From positions 4,526,001-4,590,000 of the forward strand of contig NZ_JAOBTQ010000001.1 in NCBI RefSeq assembly GCF_033366695.1: a stretch of DNA of 64,000 bases, written 5' to 3'. The translations under genes and the position numbers were made by a program. Below, in pieces: positions 47,146 to 56,597 of the stretch. Under the pieces are notes generated by a model. The model saw only the letters and a list, made by a program, of their open reading frames with translations. It did not search any database and was not told the DNA's origin. Origin of the DNA: Streptomyces sp. SCL15-4 (lineage in GTDB: Bacteria; Actinomycetota; Actinomycetes; Streptomycetales; Streptomycetaceae). Every line of letters starts with the position of its first letter. Within the stretch, counting starts at the first letter, position 1.

Positions 47146-47505
47146 GTAAGTCACCGCCCCTGGTGGGTAGTTCCGCGAGCCCCTGCGGGCGCAGAGGTCA
47201 GGCCTCATTGTCGCCGACAACGTCGCCAACGTATGTCGACTTGGCGTCATTCACTGGCGGGTTTCGTATGTGTGGCACCTACCGTCACTCTGTGTATCAC
47301 GGCAGGTCACCCCGGGCAATGAGGTCGGACCGGAACCTGTGTGTGGTTCCGTCGTTGACCCCCTTTACGACCTGCGCGGTTTCTGACGGTTGGTCGGGCG
47401 GGTGGCCGCGTCGATGTTCTCATGGCGTCGCCCACCGTGATTCACAGCGAAAATTCAGGGAAGCCGCAGCCCGTTCCTCGCCATTGACGGTCAGAGTGGG
47501 GCTTG
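47146..47505. promoter_or_regulatory. Divergent promoter region of the cmd-like cluster and the protease gene
   Basis: 360 bases without a supported gene. They must contain the promoters of the leftward six-gene cluster and the rightward protease gene. The segment 47205-47300 has lower GC content (cgccaacgtatgtcgacttggcgtcattcactggc in part) and is a likely promoter location. No known operator was recognised. Confidence 0.5.
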
Positions 47506-48276
47506 ATGAAGCGCATCTCACGCGGCTCGGTCAGCTCGCGGCCCGCGCGGCTCGGCACGGTGGTGCTGCTCGCGCTGACCTCGGCCTCCGTGGCCGCCGC
47601 CGACGACGGGTGGGGGCCGCTCGGGGTCACCGCGGACGCCGTGGCGACCCCGCGGAGCGCGCGGGTGGGCGCGCTGTTCGCCGCGGACGGATCGGGCCGG
47701 CCGGCCGGCGGTCACTTCTGCACCGCGTCGGTGGCGCACAGTCCGCGCGGTGATCTGATCGTCACCGCCGCGCACTGCCTGGACGGTTCCGGCGACGACC
47801 CGGTGTTCGTGCCGGGCTACCGCGACGGGCGGGCGCCGTACGGGGTGTGGAAGGTGACGCGGCGGTACCTGCCCGAGGCGTGGACCCGGGACCGGGACGA
47901 GGACGGCGACCTCGCCTTCGCCACCGTCGCCGCACGGGACGGCGAGCGGCTGGAGGACGTGACCGGGGCCGACCGGTTCACGACCGGGGTGGCCACGGGC
48001 GCCACCGGGGTCACCGTCACCGGATACCCGGACTCCCGTGAGGTGCCCATTGTCTGCGCCAACAAGCCGGTCCCGTACAGCCGTACCCAGCAGCGCATCC
48101 ACTGTCCCGGCTTCACCGGCGGCACCAGCGGCAGCCCCTGGGTCAACGGCGACCACGAGATCGTCGGCGTCCTCGGCGGTCACGAGGAGGGCGGCAGCAC
48201 AGCCGACACCTCGTACAGCGTGGTGCTGGGGCGGACGGCGGCCGAGTTGTACGAGCGGGCGGCGGGCGGTTCCTGA
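47506..48276 (+). CDS. Secreted trypsin-like serine protease
   Basis: A 256-residue exported S1-type peptidase. A signal peptide spans about 1-31 (RRbasic start, LGTVVLLALTSASVAAA). The catalytic triad is His90 (TAAHC), Asp135 (DGDLAF) and Ser208 (GGTSGSP). Cys72-Cys91 and Cys184-Cys200 can form disulfides. The substrate is unknown. It is divergent from the cmd-like cluster and upstream of the SLT-NlpC/P60 gene, so processing of surface or wall-associated partners is possible. An in-frame TTG precedes the chosen ATG by one codon. Confidence 0.9.
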   Translation: MKRISRGSVSSRPARLGTVVLLALTSASVAAADDGWGPLGVTADAVATPRSARVGALFAADGSGRPAGGHFCTASVAHSPRGDLIVTAAHCLDGSGDDPVFVPGYRDGRAPYGVWKVTRRYLPEAWTRDRDEDGDLAFATVAARDGERLEDVTGADRFTTGVATGATGVTVTGYPDSREVPIVCANKPVPYSRTQQRIHCPGFTGGTSGSPWVNGDHEIVGVLGGHEEGGSTADTSYSVVLGRTAAELYERAAGGS

Positions 48277-48376
48277 CCCGGGCTCAGGGCCGAGGCGGAC
48301 GCGTGATCCTCGTGGCGGTGTCTTCGCCCGTGGACGTGCTCAAGCCGCCGCAATCGTCGCGGCCGGCGACAATTAC

Positions 48377-48413
48377 GGCGTCATTCGCGCGCGGTGCACC
48401 GTGAAATGACGCC
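48377..48413 (+). other. Stem-loop upstream of the wall hydrolase gene
   Basis: GGCGTCATT at 48377-48385 pairs perfectly with AATGACGCC at 48405-48413; the loop includes a second small palindrome CGGTGCACCG. It lies 101 bases after the protease stop and 53 bases before the hydrolase GTG. It could end protease transcription, be an operator, or fold in the hydrolase leader. Confidence 0.6.
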
Positions 48414-48465
48414 ACTTCACGCGAATGGGGTCTTGGAACGGCCTCGTATGGGGGAAAGTTGAACC

Positions 48466-49467
48466 GTGCGGAAGTCATGGGTGATCGGTGGGGCGGCCGT
48501 CGCGCTCGGCGTGAGCTTTGTGATGCTGCTGGTCGTCGGTGTGTACATCGTGGCCGGGAACCTGGTCAACGGGGTGACCTCGGGGGGCCGGGGGCTGGCG
48601 AAGGGTGCCGTGCCGGCCGCCTACTCGTCGTTGGTGCAGAAATGGGGCAACCTGTGCCCGGCGCTCACGCCCGCGCTGCTCGCCGCACAGCTCTACCAGG
48701 AAAGTGGCTGGAATCCGACGGTGGTCAGCCCGGCCGACGCGCGCGGCATCGCGCAGTTCATCCCCAGCACCTGGGCCACGCACGGCATCGACGGCGACGG
48801 TGACGGCAAGCGGGACATCTGGGACCCCGACGACGCCATTCCGTCGGCGGCCTCCTACGACTGCGAACTCGCCAAGTACGTCAAGGACGTTCCCGGCGAC
48901 GTCTCCGACAACATGCTCGCCGCCTACAACGCGGGCGCGTACCGCGTGATCCGGGCGGGCGGAGTGCCGGCCATCAGCGAGACGCGGAACTACGTCCAGC
49001 GGATCCGCAGCCTGGAGAAGAGCTTCGCCGCGCCGGTCAGCCGGCTCGACCCCTCCCACCAGGCCGCCGGTGCCATCGCGTTCGCGCAGAGCCGGCTCGG
49101 CACGCCGTATCTGTGGGGCGGCGAAGGCACCGCCGCGCAGGGCGGCCGCTTCGACTGCTCGGGCCTGACCAAGGCCTCCTACGCGAAGGTCGGGATCAAG
49201 CTGCCCCGGGTGGCCAACGACCAGTACAACGCCGGCCCGCACCCCTCGCGGGACCAGCTGCTCCCCGGCGACCTGGTGTTCTTCTCCGACAACCTCACCG
49301 ACTCGCGGGCCATCCGGCACGTGGGGATCTACGTCGGCGGCGGATACATGATCGACGCTCCGCGCACCGGCGCGGTGATCCGTTTCGACCCGATCGACAC
49401 CCCCGACTACTTCGGTGCCACCCGGGTCACCGAGGATGGCGCGAAAGCACTTCCCACAAACGTATGA
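48466..49467 (+). CDS. Membrane-anchored SLT transglycosylase plus NlpC/P60 peptidase
   Basis: A 333-residue two-domain peptidoglycan hydrolase beginning at GTG. One transmembrane helix at about 8-31 anchors it. Residues 50-185 form a soluble-lytic-transglycosylase fold with the catalytic Glu79 (QESGWNP) and AAYNAG motif; residues 200-325 are NlpC/P60 with Cys231 (FDCSGL) and His285 (RHVGIYV). Such double hydrolases (VirB1/Tgl types) open the wall in Gram-positive conjugation systems. Here it sits next to the T4SS-like cmd cluster, in the opposite direction. It could equally serve growth or sporulation. Confidence 0.9.
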   Translation: MRKSWVIGGAAVALGVSFVMLLVVGVYIVAGNLVNGVTSGGRGLAKGAVPAAYSSLVQKWGNLCPALTPALLAAQLYQESGWNPTVVSPADARGIAQFIPSTWATHGIDGDGDGKRDIWDPDDAIPSAASYDCELAKYVKDVPGDVSDNMLAAYNAGAYRVIRAGGVPAISETRNYVQRIRSLEKSFAAPVSRLDPSHQAAGAIAFAQSRLGTPYLWGGEGTAAQGGRFDCSGLTKASYAKVGIKLPRVANDQYNAGPHPSRDQLLPGDLVFFSDNLTDSRAIRHVGIYVGGGYMIDAPRTGAVIRFDPIDTPDYFGATRVTEDGAKALPTNV

Positions 49468-49697
49468 ACCGTGTGTAAAGCTGCCCCCTGAACTGCGGTG
49501 ACGAGTCTCTCTTCGATAACGTCTGCGTGATCTTTCAGTGGAGAGTGGAACGTATTCATGGTGGCCGTGCGTTCCTGTTGACGTAGCCGAGCGGACGTCA
49601 GTGCGGCAGTGCAGCGGAAGCGGATCTACGAACCACGGGGGGCTGGAGCGACGCACACCCGGTGCGTCCGGACGAACGACGAAGGGGCCGCAGCACC

Positions 49698-50393
49698 ATG
49701 GCTGTACTCGCCGAATCCGGATCGAACCCCGACGTCGACCTGCTGTACGACATCAACGGCCTGGCCAAGGACGCGCCGCACTGGTTCGACCGGGTCATGG
49801 AGTTCGTCGGCGAGTACGGACTGCTGCTCGCCATGGTGCTGCTCGTCCTGTGGTGCTGGTGGTCGGTGCGCCGCCGGGGCGGCGAGGACGCGGCGCCGTC
49901 GGTGGCCGCGCTGGTGTGGGCGCCGCTCGCGGCCGGCCTCGCGGTCCTCGTGAACGTCCCGATAAGGGGCTTCGTGGAGCGCCCGCGGCCCTTCCGCGAC
50001 CATCAGGGCCTGGACGTCCTGGTCTCCGGCAAGGACGACTTCTCCTTCGTCAGCGACCACGCGACGCTGACGATGGCGCTCGGCGTGGGCCTCTTCGTCG
50101 CCAACCGCCGCTTCGGCCTCGCCGGCATCGGCCTGGCCCTGCTGGAGGGCTTCTGCCGGGTCTACATGGGCGTGCACTACCCGACGGACGTCGTGGGCGG
50201 TTTCGCGCTCGGCACGGCCGTCGTGCTGCTGCTGTCCCCGCCGGCCATGGCGCTGCTCACCCCGCTGATGCGGGCCGTGGAGCGGTCGCCGCGGGTGGGC
50301 CGGCTCGTCCGGCGGCGGACGGCGCCGGGTGTGCCGGTGCTGCCCGGCGCGCACCGTCCGGCGAAGCCCGAGGAGCGGGACCTGGCCGCGTAG
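49698..50393 (+). CDS. PAP2-family membrane phosphatase
   Basis: A 231-residue integral membrane protein with about five helices. The three phosphatase motifs are present: RGFVERPRP (around 90-98), SDHA (Ser119-His121) and RVYMGVHYPTD (Arg154, His160). It would dephosphorylate lipid phosphates such as undecaprenyl pyrophosphate or phosphatidic acid at the outer face. The ATG at 49698 (MAVLAESG) follows GAAGGGG; the frame opens at 49662. The preceding 230 bases hold no gene I can support. Confidence 0.9.
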   Translation: MAVLAESGSNPDVDLLYDINGLAKDAPHWFDRVMEFVGEYGLLLAMVLLVLWCWWSVRRRGGEDAAPSVAALVWAPLAAGLAVLVNVPIRGFVERPRPFRDHQGLDVLVSGKDDFSFVSDHATLTMALGVGLFVANRRFGLAGIGLALLEGFCRVYMGVHYPTDVVGGFALGTAVVLLLSPPAMALLTPLMRAVERSPRVGRLVRRRTAPGVPVLPGAHRPAKPEERDLAA

Positions 50394-50401
50394 CCGGGAG
50401 C

Positions 50402-50429
50402 GGCCGGCTCCGGTGACCGGAGGCCGGCC
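50402..50429. terminator. Bidirectional terminator
   Basis: GGCCGGC-TCCGG at 50402-50413 pairs with CCGGAGGCCGGCC at 50417-50429, one base bulged, with a 3-base loop. It lies between the convergent PAP2 and FAD-oxidoreductase genes. Confidence 0.7.
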
Positions 50430-50440
50430 CGTGGTCGTCC

Positions 50441-52012
50441 CTACAGCCCCTGCGCGTACGAGAAGAACCGCTGGGGGTCGTACTGCTTCTTCACCTTGTC
50501 CAGCCGCGCCGCCGCGTCCCCGTAGTACGCCTTCTTCCAGTTCTTCAGCGTGGGGTCCGTGTAGTTCTGGTAGGCCGCGCCGGAGGCGTACGGCGCCATC
50601 GCCCGGTGCGCCGACGTCAGCCAGGACTGCGCCGTGGTGCCGGAGCCGCCCGCGCCCCAGGAGGCGATGTACTGGGCCAGCATCCGGGAGCGGCGGTGGA
50701 CGAACGCGGTCGCGGTCGGCGAGACCCGGTTGACCGCGCCGCCGAGCGCCGTGAACGCGATGCTGCCGCCTCCGCCGCGCACCGCGGCGATCTGCTTCAG
50801 CACGGTCTGGATGCCGGCCGCGGACAGCGAGCGGTCGAAGAAGTCGGAGCGGGCCGCGTACGTCTCCCGGCCGAGCGCGCCCTGCGGGGAGCGGCCCGGG
50901 GTGGGGCCCGGCAGATGGCACTGGGCGTCGGTGGCGAAGGAGGAGCAGCCTGCGTAGATCTCCATGGCCTCCTCGTAGCCGCGGCGGCGCAGGGAGACCG
51001 AGCGGGCGTTCGCGCTGGCCAGGTGGGCGAGGCGGTCCACGGCGTTCTGCAGCTCGCGGTAGGTGCCGAGGGAGAAGCAGGAGACGGAGACGGTCGGGGT
51101 GCGGCCCGGCGAGCAGGCCAGGTGCAGGGAGGACCAGATCTCGTCGGGCTGGGCCGGGCCCCACTCCTGCCAGGCCTTCAGCACCTTGGCGGCCTTGGAC
51201 CAGGGCCAGGTCAGGTACGCGGTGACGGCCTGCGGTGCCGTGTGGGTCCTGAAGCGCAGCTCGGTGACGACGCCGAAGTTGCCGTTGCCCGCGCCGCGCA
51301 GCGCCCAGAACAGGTCGGCGTGGTGGCGGGCGTCGGCGGTGACCTGGGTGCCGTCGGCGGTGATCAGGGTGGCCTGGGTGAGGCTGTCGCAGGTCAGGCC
51401 GTAGGCGCGGGAGGCGACGCCGTGGCCGCCGCCGAGGACCAGGCCGGAGACGCCGACGCTGGGGCAGGAGCCGGCGGGTATGGTCACGCCCTTCGCGGCG
51501 AGCGCGCGGTAGACGTCGATCAGCTTGGCGCCGGCGCCGACGACGGCCTCGCCGCCGCCGGCCCGTACGCGGTTCAGCCGGGACACGTCGACGATCAGCC
51601 GCTGGTCGCCGGAGGAGTAGCCGGCGTAGGAGTGGCCGCCGTTGCGGATGGCGACCTTGACGCCGTGCGCGTGGGCGTAGGCCAGGGTGGTGCGGATGTC
51701 GGCGGCGTGCGCCACGTAGGCGACCGCGGCCGGCTTCAGGCCGTCGAAACGGGTGTTGTAGAGCTGGTGGGCGGTCTTCCAGGAGGCGTCGCCGGGCCGG
51801 ACCAGGGTGCCGTCCAGGTCCCGGGCGAGGGCCGTCCAGTTGGCGGCGGCCCTGGCCGTGGCGGCCGAGGCGGTGGTCCGCAGCGCGGTGACGGAGGCCG
51901 AGCCGGCGAGCGACGCCGTGGGGGCCGAGGAGCCGCCGCCCGCCCCGCACGCGGCCAGCGCGGTCGTCGCCAGGGCGGCCGTGCCGCCCGAGATGAACGT
52001 ACGCCGTTCCAT
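50441..52012 (-). CDS. Secreted FAD-linked oxidase (BBE-like), Tat lipoprotein
   Basis: A 523-residue protein. The N-terminus MERRTF...LAAC combines a twin-arginine motif with a lipobox (Cys22), suggesting export folded with its cofactor and lipid anchoring. The FAD-binding PCMH-type domain shows RNGGHSYAGY (His127) and GSCPSVGVSGLVLGGGHG (Cys183), the two residues that carry FAD covalently in berberine-bridge-enzyme-like oxidases. The C-terminal BBE segment NWKKAYYGD...YDPQRFF is intact. Carbohydrate or secondary-metabolite oxidation is typical of relatives. It is divergent from pstS and shares the region with the PHO box, so phosphate control is possible. Confidence 0.9.
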   Translation of the reverse strand: MERRTFISGGTAALATTALAACGAGGGSSAPTASLAGSASVTALRTTASAATARAAANWTALARDLDGTLVRPGDASWKTAHQLYNTRFDGLKPAAVAYVAHAADIRTTLAYAHAHGVKVAIRNGGHSYAGYSSGDQRLIVDVSRLNRVRAGGGEAVVGAGAKLIDVYRALAAKGVTIPAGSCPSVGVSGLVLGGGHGVASRAYGLTCDSLTQATLITADGTQVTADARHHADLFWALRGAGNGNFGVVTELRFRTHTAPQAVTAYLTWPWSKAAKVLKAWQEWGPAQPDEIWSSLHLACSPGRTPTVSVSCFSLGTYRELQNAVDRLAHLASANARSVSLRRRGYEEAMEIYAGCSSFATDAQCHLPGPTPGRSPQGALGRETYAARSDFFDRSLSAAGIQTVLKQIAAVRGGGGSIAFTALGGAVNRVSPTATAFVHRRSRMLAQYIASWGAGGSGTTAQSWLTSAHRAMAPYASGAAYQNYTDPTLKNWKKAYYGDAAARLDKVKKQYDPQRFFSYAQGL

Positions 52013-52181
52013 GTCCGTCGCCCTTTCCTCGGCTGTCGTGGAACGAGACGACGTCGCGCACCGCGGGGTTCCGCCGAACGGGTGAGGAACCCCGCACAGG
52101 CGTTCGCGTGGGGGCGCTCGCCGGGACCTCCGTGTGCCCTCCCCGTGAGCATTCCGTGACCTAACCGGGCCGACGGCAGGG

Positions 52182-52225
52182 GTTCACTCTGCGTTCATTT
52201 CTGGCCATCGGCGGCTTCACCTGTT
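52182..52225 (+). promoter_or_regulatory. PHO box of pstS (four direct repeat units)
   Basis: Four contiguous 11-base units of the PhoP type: GTTCACTCTGC (52182), GTTCATTTCTG (52193), GCCATCGGCGG (52204) and CTTCACCTGTT (52215). The first, second and fourth fit the GTTCACC consensus well; the third is weak. A TAATTT at 52231-52236 could be the -10 box, placing PhoP over the -35 region, the known mode of activation under phosphate limitation. Confidence 0.88.
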
Positions 52226-52341
52226 CTGCCTAATTTCGGCCGTACACGGTGCGGAGTGCGGCCGACGAACGCGTTCGCACCCCCGCATCTCTCACCTCGC
52301 GCGCCGCCGATCGCGGCGGCTCCTGGAAGGAACTCCCGAAA

Positions 52342-53472
52342 GTGAAGCTTCAGCGCAAGAACCGGCTGCGCGCCCTCTCTCTCGGCGCTGTCGCCGTCTC
52401 CAGCGCCCTGGCACTGACGGCGTGCGGCTCCGACGACAACGGCGACGGCGGCAAGGCCTCGGGCGGTTCGTCCAGCGCCGCGGGCGCCGGCTCCGTCAAG
52501 TGCGACGACGCCAAGGGCCAGCTGCTCGCGGACGGCTCCTCGGCGCAGAAGAACGCGATCGACGCCTGGACCAAGGCGTTCTCCCCGGCCTGCAAGGTGC
52601 AGATCAACTACAAGGGCGCCGGCTCCGGTGCCGGTGTCACCTCCTTCACCCAGGGCCAGATCGCGTTCGCCGGTTCCGACTCCGCGCTGAAGCCCGAGGA
52701 GGTCGCCGCCTCCAAGAAGGTCTGCGACGGCGGCCAGGGCATCGACCTGCCGATGGTCGGCGGCCCGATCGCGCTCGGCTACAACGTCCCCGGCGTGGAC
52801 AACCTCGTCCTGGACGCCCCGACGATCGCCAAGATCTTCGACAGCAAGATCAAGAACTGGAACGACGAGGCGATCAAGAAGCTGAACCCCGAGGCGAAGC
52901 TTCCCGACCTGAAGATCCAGGCCTTCCACCGCTCCGAGGACTCCGGCACCACGGACAACTTCACCAAGTACCTGCTCGCCACCACGCCCGACAACTGGAA
53001 GTACTCCGGTGGCAAGGCCTGGCAGGCGCAGGGCGGCCAGGCGGCCTCCGGCTCCGCCGGCGTGGCCCAGGGCGTCAAGCAGAACTCCGGCGCGATCGGC
53101 TACTTCGAGCTGTCTTTCGCCAAGGGCATCGACACCGTCGCCATCGACACCGGCGCCAAGGCCCCGGTGAAGCCGTCCACCGAGTCCGCCACCGCGGACA
53201 TCGCCGCGGCCAAGGTCGTCGGCACCGGCAAGGACCTGGCGCTCCAGCTGGACTACAAGACCAAGGCCGAGGGCGCCTACCCGATCACCCTGGTCACCTA
53301 CGAGATCGTCTGCGACAAGGGCAACAAGGCCGACTCCCTGCCCGCCACCAAGGCGTTCCTGCGCTACATCGCCAGCGAGGACGGCCAGAAGGTGCTGGCG
53401 CAGAACGACTACGCCCCGATCCCCGCGGAGATCATCGCCAAGGTCCGCACCACCATCGAGGGCCTGAGCTGA
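52342..53472 (+). CDS. pstS: Phosphate-binding lipoprotein PstS
   Basis: A 376-residue extracellular phosphate receptor of the Pst ABC importer. The signal peptide ends in the lipobox ALTAC (Cys28). The mature part shows typical phosphate-contact segments (LLADGSSAQKNA, FAGSDSALKP, RSEDSGTTDNF). The GTG at 52342 was chosen with AAGGA about 10 bases upstream. It is the first gene of pstSCAB, placed behind the PHO box, with 109 bases to pstC. PstS is the most strongly phosphate-starvation-induced protein in Streptomyces. Confidence 0.96.
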   Translation: MKLQRKNRLRALSLGAVAVSSALALTACGSDDNGDGGKASGGSSSAAGAGSVKCDDAKGQLLADGSSAQKNAIDAWTKAFSPACKVQINYKGAGSGAGVTSFTQGQIAFAGSDSALKPEEVAASKKVCDGGQGIDLPMVGGPIALGYNVPGVDNLVLDAPTIAKIFDSKIKNWNDEAIKKLNPEAKLPDLKIQAFHRSEDSGTTDNFTKYLLATTPDNWKYSGGKAWQAQGGQAASGSAGVAQGVKQNSGAIGYFELSFAKGIDTVAIDTGAKAPVKPSTESATADIAAAKVVGTGKDLALQLDYKTKAEGAYPITLVTYEIVCDKGNKADSLPATKAFLRYIASEDGQKVLAQNDYAPIPAEIIAKVRTTIEGLS

Positions 53473-53581
53473 CCTGATCCGTGAGTGCGGCCCGCGCCCC
53501 GACGGGCCGGGCCGCCGTCCGGTGCACCGCCGCCACGAGCCGCGCCCCACGGGACCGCGACTCCGCAGACCGGAGAACCCG

Positions 53582-54586
53582 ATGGACATATCGACGACAA
53601 CCGACGCCCCTCCCTCCGCCCCCCAGCCCCCGCTCGCCGAACGCAAGCGCGCGGCCCGCGGCGCCACCCGGCCCGGTGACCGGATCTTCCTGGGCCTGTC
53701 GCGCGGCTCCGGCATCCTGCTGCTGGTGATCATGGCCGCGATCGCGGTCTTCCTCACCTACCGCGCCTCCCTCGCGATCAGCAAGGACCACGGGAACTTC
53801 CTCACCACCTTCGAGTGGAACACCAACCTCACCCCGCCGGTCTTCGGCATCGCGGTGCTGGTCTTCGGCACGATCGTCTCCTCGGTGATCGCGATGGTCA
53901 TCGCGGTCCCGATCGCCGTCGCGATCGCCCTGTTCCTCACCCACTACGCCCCGCGCCGGCTCAGCGGCCCGATCGCCTACGTGATCGACCTGCTCGCCGC
54001 CGTGCCGTCCATCGTCTACGGCCTGTGGGGCGCCCTCGTCCTCGTCCCGCACCTGCGCGGCCTGTACGGCTGGCTGGACACCTACCTCGGCTGGACCGGG
54101 ATCTTCGCCTGGGACGACGGCGCCCCGCGCACCATGCTCGCCGTCGGCATCCTGCTGGCGATCATGATCCTGCCGATCATCACCAACGTCAGCCGCGAGG
54201 TGTTCCGCCAGGTCCCGCGGATGCACGAGGAGGCCGCCCTGGCCCTCGGCGCCACCCGCTGGGAGGTCGTGCGGATGTCCGTGCTGCCCTTCGGCCGCTC
54301 CGGTGTGATCTCCGCGTCCATGCTCGGCCTCGGCCGTGCCCTCGGCGAGACGATGGCCGTGGCCACCGTGCTGTCGCCGGACTACGACATCCACGCCAGC
54401 CTGCTGAACCCCGGCGGCGGCACCTTCGCCCAGAACATCGCCAGCAAGTTCGGCGAGGCCAGCGAGCAGGGCCGGGACGCGCTGATCGCCTCCGGTCTGG
54501 TCCTCTTCGTCATCACGCTGCTCGTCAACGGCGCGGCCCGCGCGATCATCGCCCGCCGCAAGGAGTACTCGGGGGCCAACGCATGA
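53582..54586 (+). CDS. pstC: Phosphate ABC transporter permease PstC
   Basis: A 334-residue permease with six transmembrane helices and the cytoplasmic EAA-type loop (EEAALALGATRWEVVRMSVLP in part) that docks on PstB. The ATG at 53582 (MDISTTTD) follows GGAGAA. It overlaps pstA by 4 bases (ATGA), so permease halves are made together. Confidence 0.95.
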   Translation: MDISTTTDAPPSAPQPPLAERKRAARGATRPGDRIFLGLSRGSGILLLVIMAAIAVFLTYRASLAISKDHGNFLTTFEWNTNLTPPVFGIAVLVFGTIVSSVIAMVIAVPIAVAIALFLTHYAPRRLSGPIAYVIDLLAAVPSIVYGLWGALVLVPHLRGLYGWLDTYLGWTGIFAWDDGAPRTMLAVGILLAIMILPIITNVSREVFRQVPRMHEEAALALGATRWEVVRMSVLPFGRSGVISASMLGLGRALGETMAVATVLSPDYDIHASLLNPGGGTFAQNIASKFGEASEQGRDALIASGLVLFVITLLVNGAARAIIARRKEYSGANA

Positions 54587-55638
54587 GCACCGCAGCCGTC
54601 ACCGACAAGCGCCCCGGCTCGCTGCGCGGCGCCGGCCTGCCCCGGTGGGCCCCGTGGGCCATCGCCGCCGGGTCCGCCGCCGTCGCGGTGGGCATCGGGC
54701 TGGGCGCCGGCCTCGACAGCACCGTCCAGTGGGGCCTGATCGCCGCGATCCTGTTCGTCCTCGGCACCTACGGCATCGCCGCCCGGGTGGAGGGCCGCCG
54801 GCAGGCCAAGGACCGGGTCGCCACCTCGCTGGTCTGGGTCGCCTTCCTGCTCGCCGTCGTCCCGCTGGTCTCCCTGGTGTGGACGACCGTCTCGCGCGGC
54901 GTGAAGGTGCTCGACGTCCACTTCCTCACCCACTCCATGGGCGTCGTCGCCGACTCCGAGCCCGGCGGCGGCATCTACCACGCCATCATCGGCAGCCTGG
55001 AGCAGGTCGGCCTCGCCACCCTCCTCGGCGCTCCGATCGGCGTGCTCACCGCCGTCTACCTGGTGGAGTACGGGCGCGGCCGGCTCGCGCAGGCGGTCAC
55101 GTTCTTCGTCGACGTCATGACGGGCATCCCGTCGATCGTCGCGGGCCTGTTCATCCTCAGCCTGATGCTCATCCTCGAGCTGGACCCGTTCGGCTTCGCC
55201 GGTTCGCTGGCCCTGGCCATCCTGATGATGCCGGTCGTCGTCCGCTCCACCGAGGAGATGCTCAAGCTCGTCCCGAACGAGCTGCGCGAGGCGTCCCTGG
55301 CCCTCGGCGTGCCCAAGTGGCGGACCATCCTGAAGGTCGTCCTGCCGACCTCCGTCGGCGGCATCACCACCGGCATCATGCTGGCCATCGCCCGGATCGC
55401 GGGCGAGACCGCGCCGGTGCTGCTGCTGGTGTTCGGCAACCCCTTCATCAACACCAACCCCTTCGACGGGGCGCAGGCGTCGCTGCCGCTGTACATCTAC
55501 CAGCAGTACGCGGCGGGCAACGACGCGGCGTACGACCGCGCCTGGGCGGCGTCCCTCACGCTGATCGCCTTCGTGATGATCCTCAACCTGCTGTCCCGCG
55601 GCATCGCCCGCTGGAAGGCGCCCAAGACCGGTCGCTGA
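54583..55638 (+). CDS. pstA: Phosphate ABC transporter permease PstA
   Basis: A 351-residue permease, longer than many PstA proteins because of an N-terminal extension with two extra hydrophobic segments (about 25-65). The core holds six helices and the EAA-like loop (REASLALGVPKWRTILKVVLP region). Start overlaps the pstC stop. It pairs with PstC as the membrane channel. Confidence 0.95.
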   Translation: MSTAAVTDKRPGSLRGAGLPRWAPWAIAAGSAAVAVGIGLGAGLDSTVQWGLIAAILFVLGTYGIAARVEGRRQAKDRVATSLVWVAFLLAVVPLVSLVWTTVSRGVKVLDVHFLTHSMGVVADSEPGGGIYHAIIGSLEQVGLATLLGAPIGVLTAVYLVEYGRGRLAQAVTFFVDVMTGIPSIVAGLFILSLMLILELDPFGFAGSLALAILMMPVVVRSTEEMLKLVPNELREASLALGVPKWRTILKVVLPTSVGGITTGIMLAIARIAGETAPVLLLVFGNPFINTNPFDGAQASLPLYIYQQYAAGNDAAYDRAWAASLTLIAFVMILNLLSRGIARWKAPKTGR

Positions 55639-55685
55639 CGCGGCCGCACAGCGACCGAGCTTGAACCCCTGGAAGTGAAGCAGAC

Positions 55686-56462
55686 ATGGCCAAGCGAATC
55701 GACGTGAGCGGGCTCACCGCCTACTACGGCTCCCACAAGGCGATCGAGGACATATCGATGACGGTCGAGCCGCGCTCGGTGACGGCGTTCATCGGCCCCT
55801 CCGGCTGCGGCAAGTCGACGTTCCTGCGCACCCTGAACCGGATGCACGAGGTGACCCCCGGCGGCCGCGTCGAGGGCAAGGTGATGCTCGACGACGAGGA
55901 CCTGTACGGCACCGGGGTCGACCCGGTGTCCGTGCGCCGCGAGGTGGGGATGGTCTTCCAGCGCCCGAACCCGTTCCCGACGATGTCGATCTTCGACAAC
56001 GTCGCGGCGGGCCTGCGGCTGAACGGCACCCACAAGAAGAGCGAGCTGAACGACGTCGTCGAGAGGTCGCTCAAGGGCGCGAACCTCTGGAACGAGGTCA
56101 AGGACCGCCTGAACAAGCCGGGCTCCGGGCTCTCCGGCGGCCAGCAGCAGCGGCTGTGCATCGCGCGGGCCATCGCGGTCGAGCCGAAGGTGCTGCTCAT
56201 GGACGAGCCGTGCTCGGCGCTGGACCCGATCTCCACCCTCGCCATCGAGGACCTGATCGGCGAGCTGAAGGACCGGTTCACGATCGTCATCGTGACCCAC
56301 AACATGCAGCAGGCGGCGCGGGTCTCGGACCGTACGGCGTTCTTCAACCTGTCCGCGGTGGGCCAGCCGGGCCGGCTCGTCGAGATCGACGACACCGAGC
56401 GGATCTTCTCCAACCCGTCGGTCCAGGCCACGGAGGACTACATCTCCGGCCGCTTCGGCTGA
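55686..56462 (+). CDS. pstB: Phosphate ABC transporter ATPase PstB
   Basis: A 258-residue ATPase. Walker [10 protein letters not shown] at 37-45, Q-loop [11 protein letters not shown], signature LSGGQQQR, Walker [12 protein letters not shown] and the H-loop VTHNM are all intact. It powers the PstCA channel and in many bacteria takes part in signalling to PhoR. Last gene of the operon, followed by a terminator. Confidence 0.97.
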   Translation: MAKRIDVSGLTAYYGSHKAIEDISMTVEPRSVTAFIGPSGCGKSTFLRTLNRMHEVTPGGRVEGKVMLDDEDLYGTGVDPVSVRREVGMVFQRPNPFPTMSIFDNVAAGLRLNGTHKKSELNDVVERSLKGANLWNEVKDRLNKPGSGLSGGQQQRLCIARAIAVEPKVLLMDEPCSALDPISTLAIEDLIGELKDRFTIVIVTHNMQQAARVSDRTAFFNLSAVGQPGRLVEIDDTERIFSNPSVQATEDYISGRFG

Positions 56463-56542
56463 CCGGCACCCCGCCCCGGCACGTCCGGGCGGGACGGACC
56501 CCTCGCGGTGCTGCATGGCGGTGCCACCGTGAGGACGCAGAA

Positions 56543-56573
56543 GGGCCCGCCCCCGGCTCCCGGGGGCGGGCCC
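56543..56573. terminator. Bidirectional terminator pstB / pit
   Basis: A perfect 14-base GC stem (GGGCCCGCCCCCGG with its complement) and a 3-base loop lie between the convergent pstB and pit genes. Confidence 0.9.
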
Positions 56574-56597
56574 GTCGCGTTCGGCCGTCGTGCGGTC

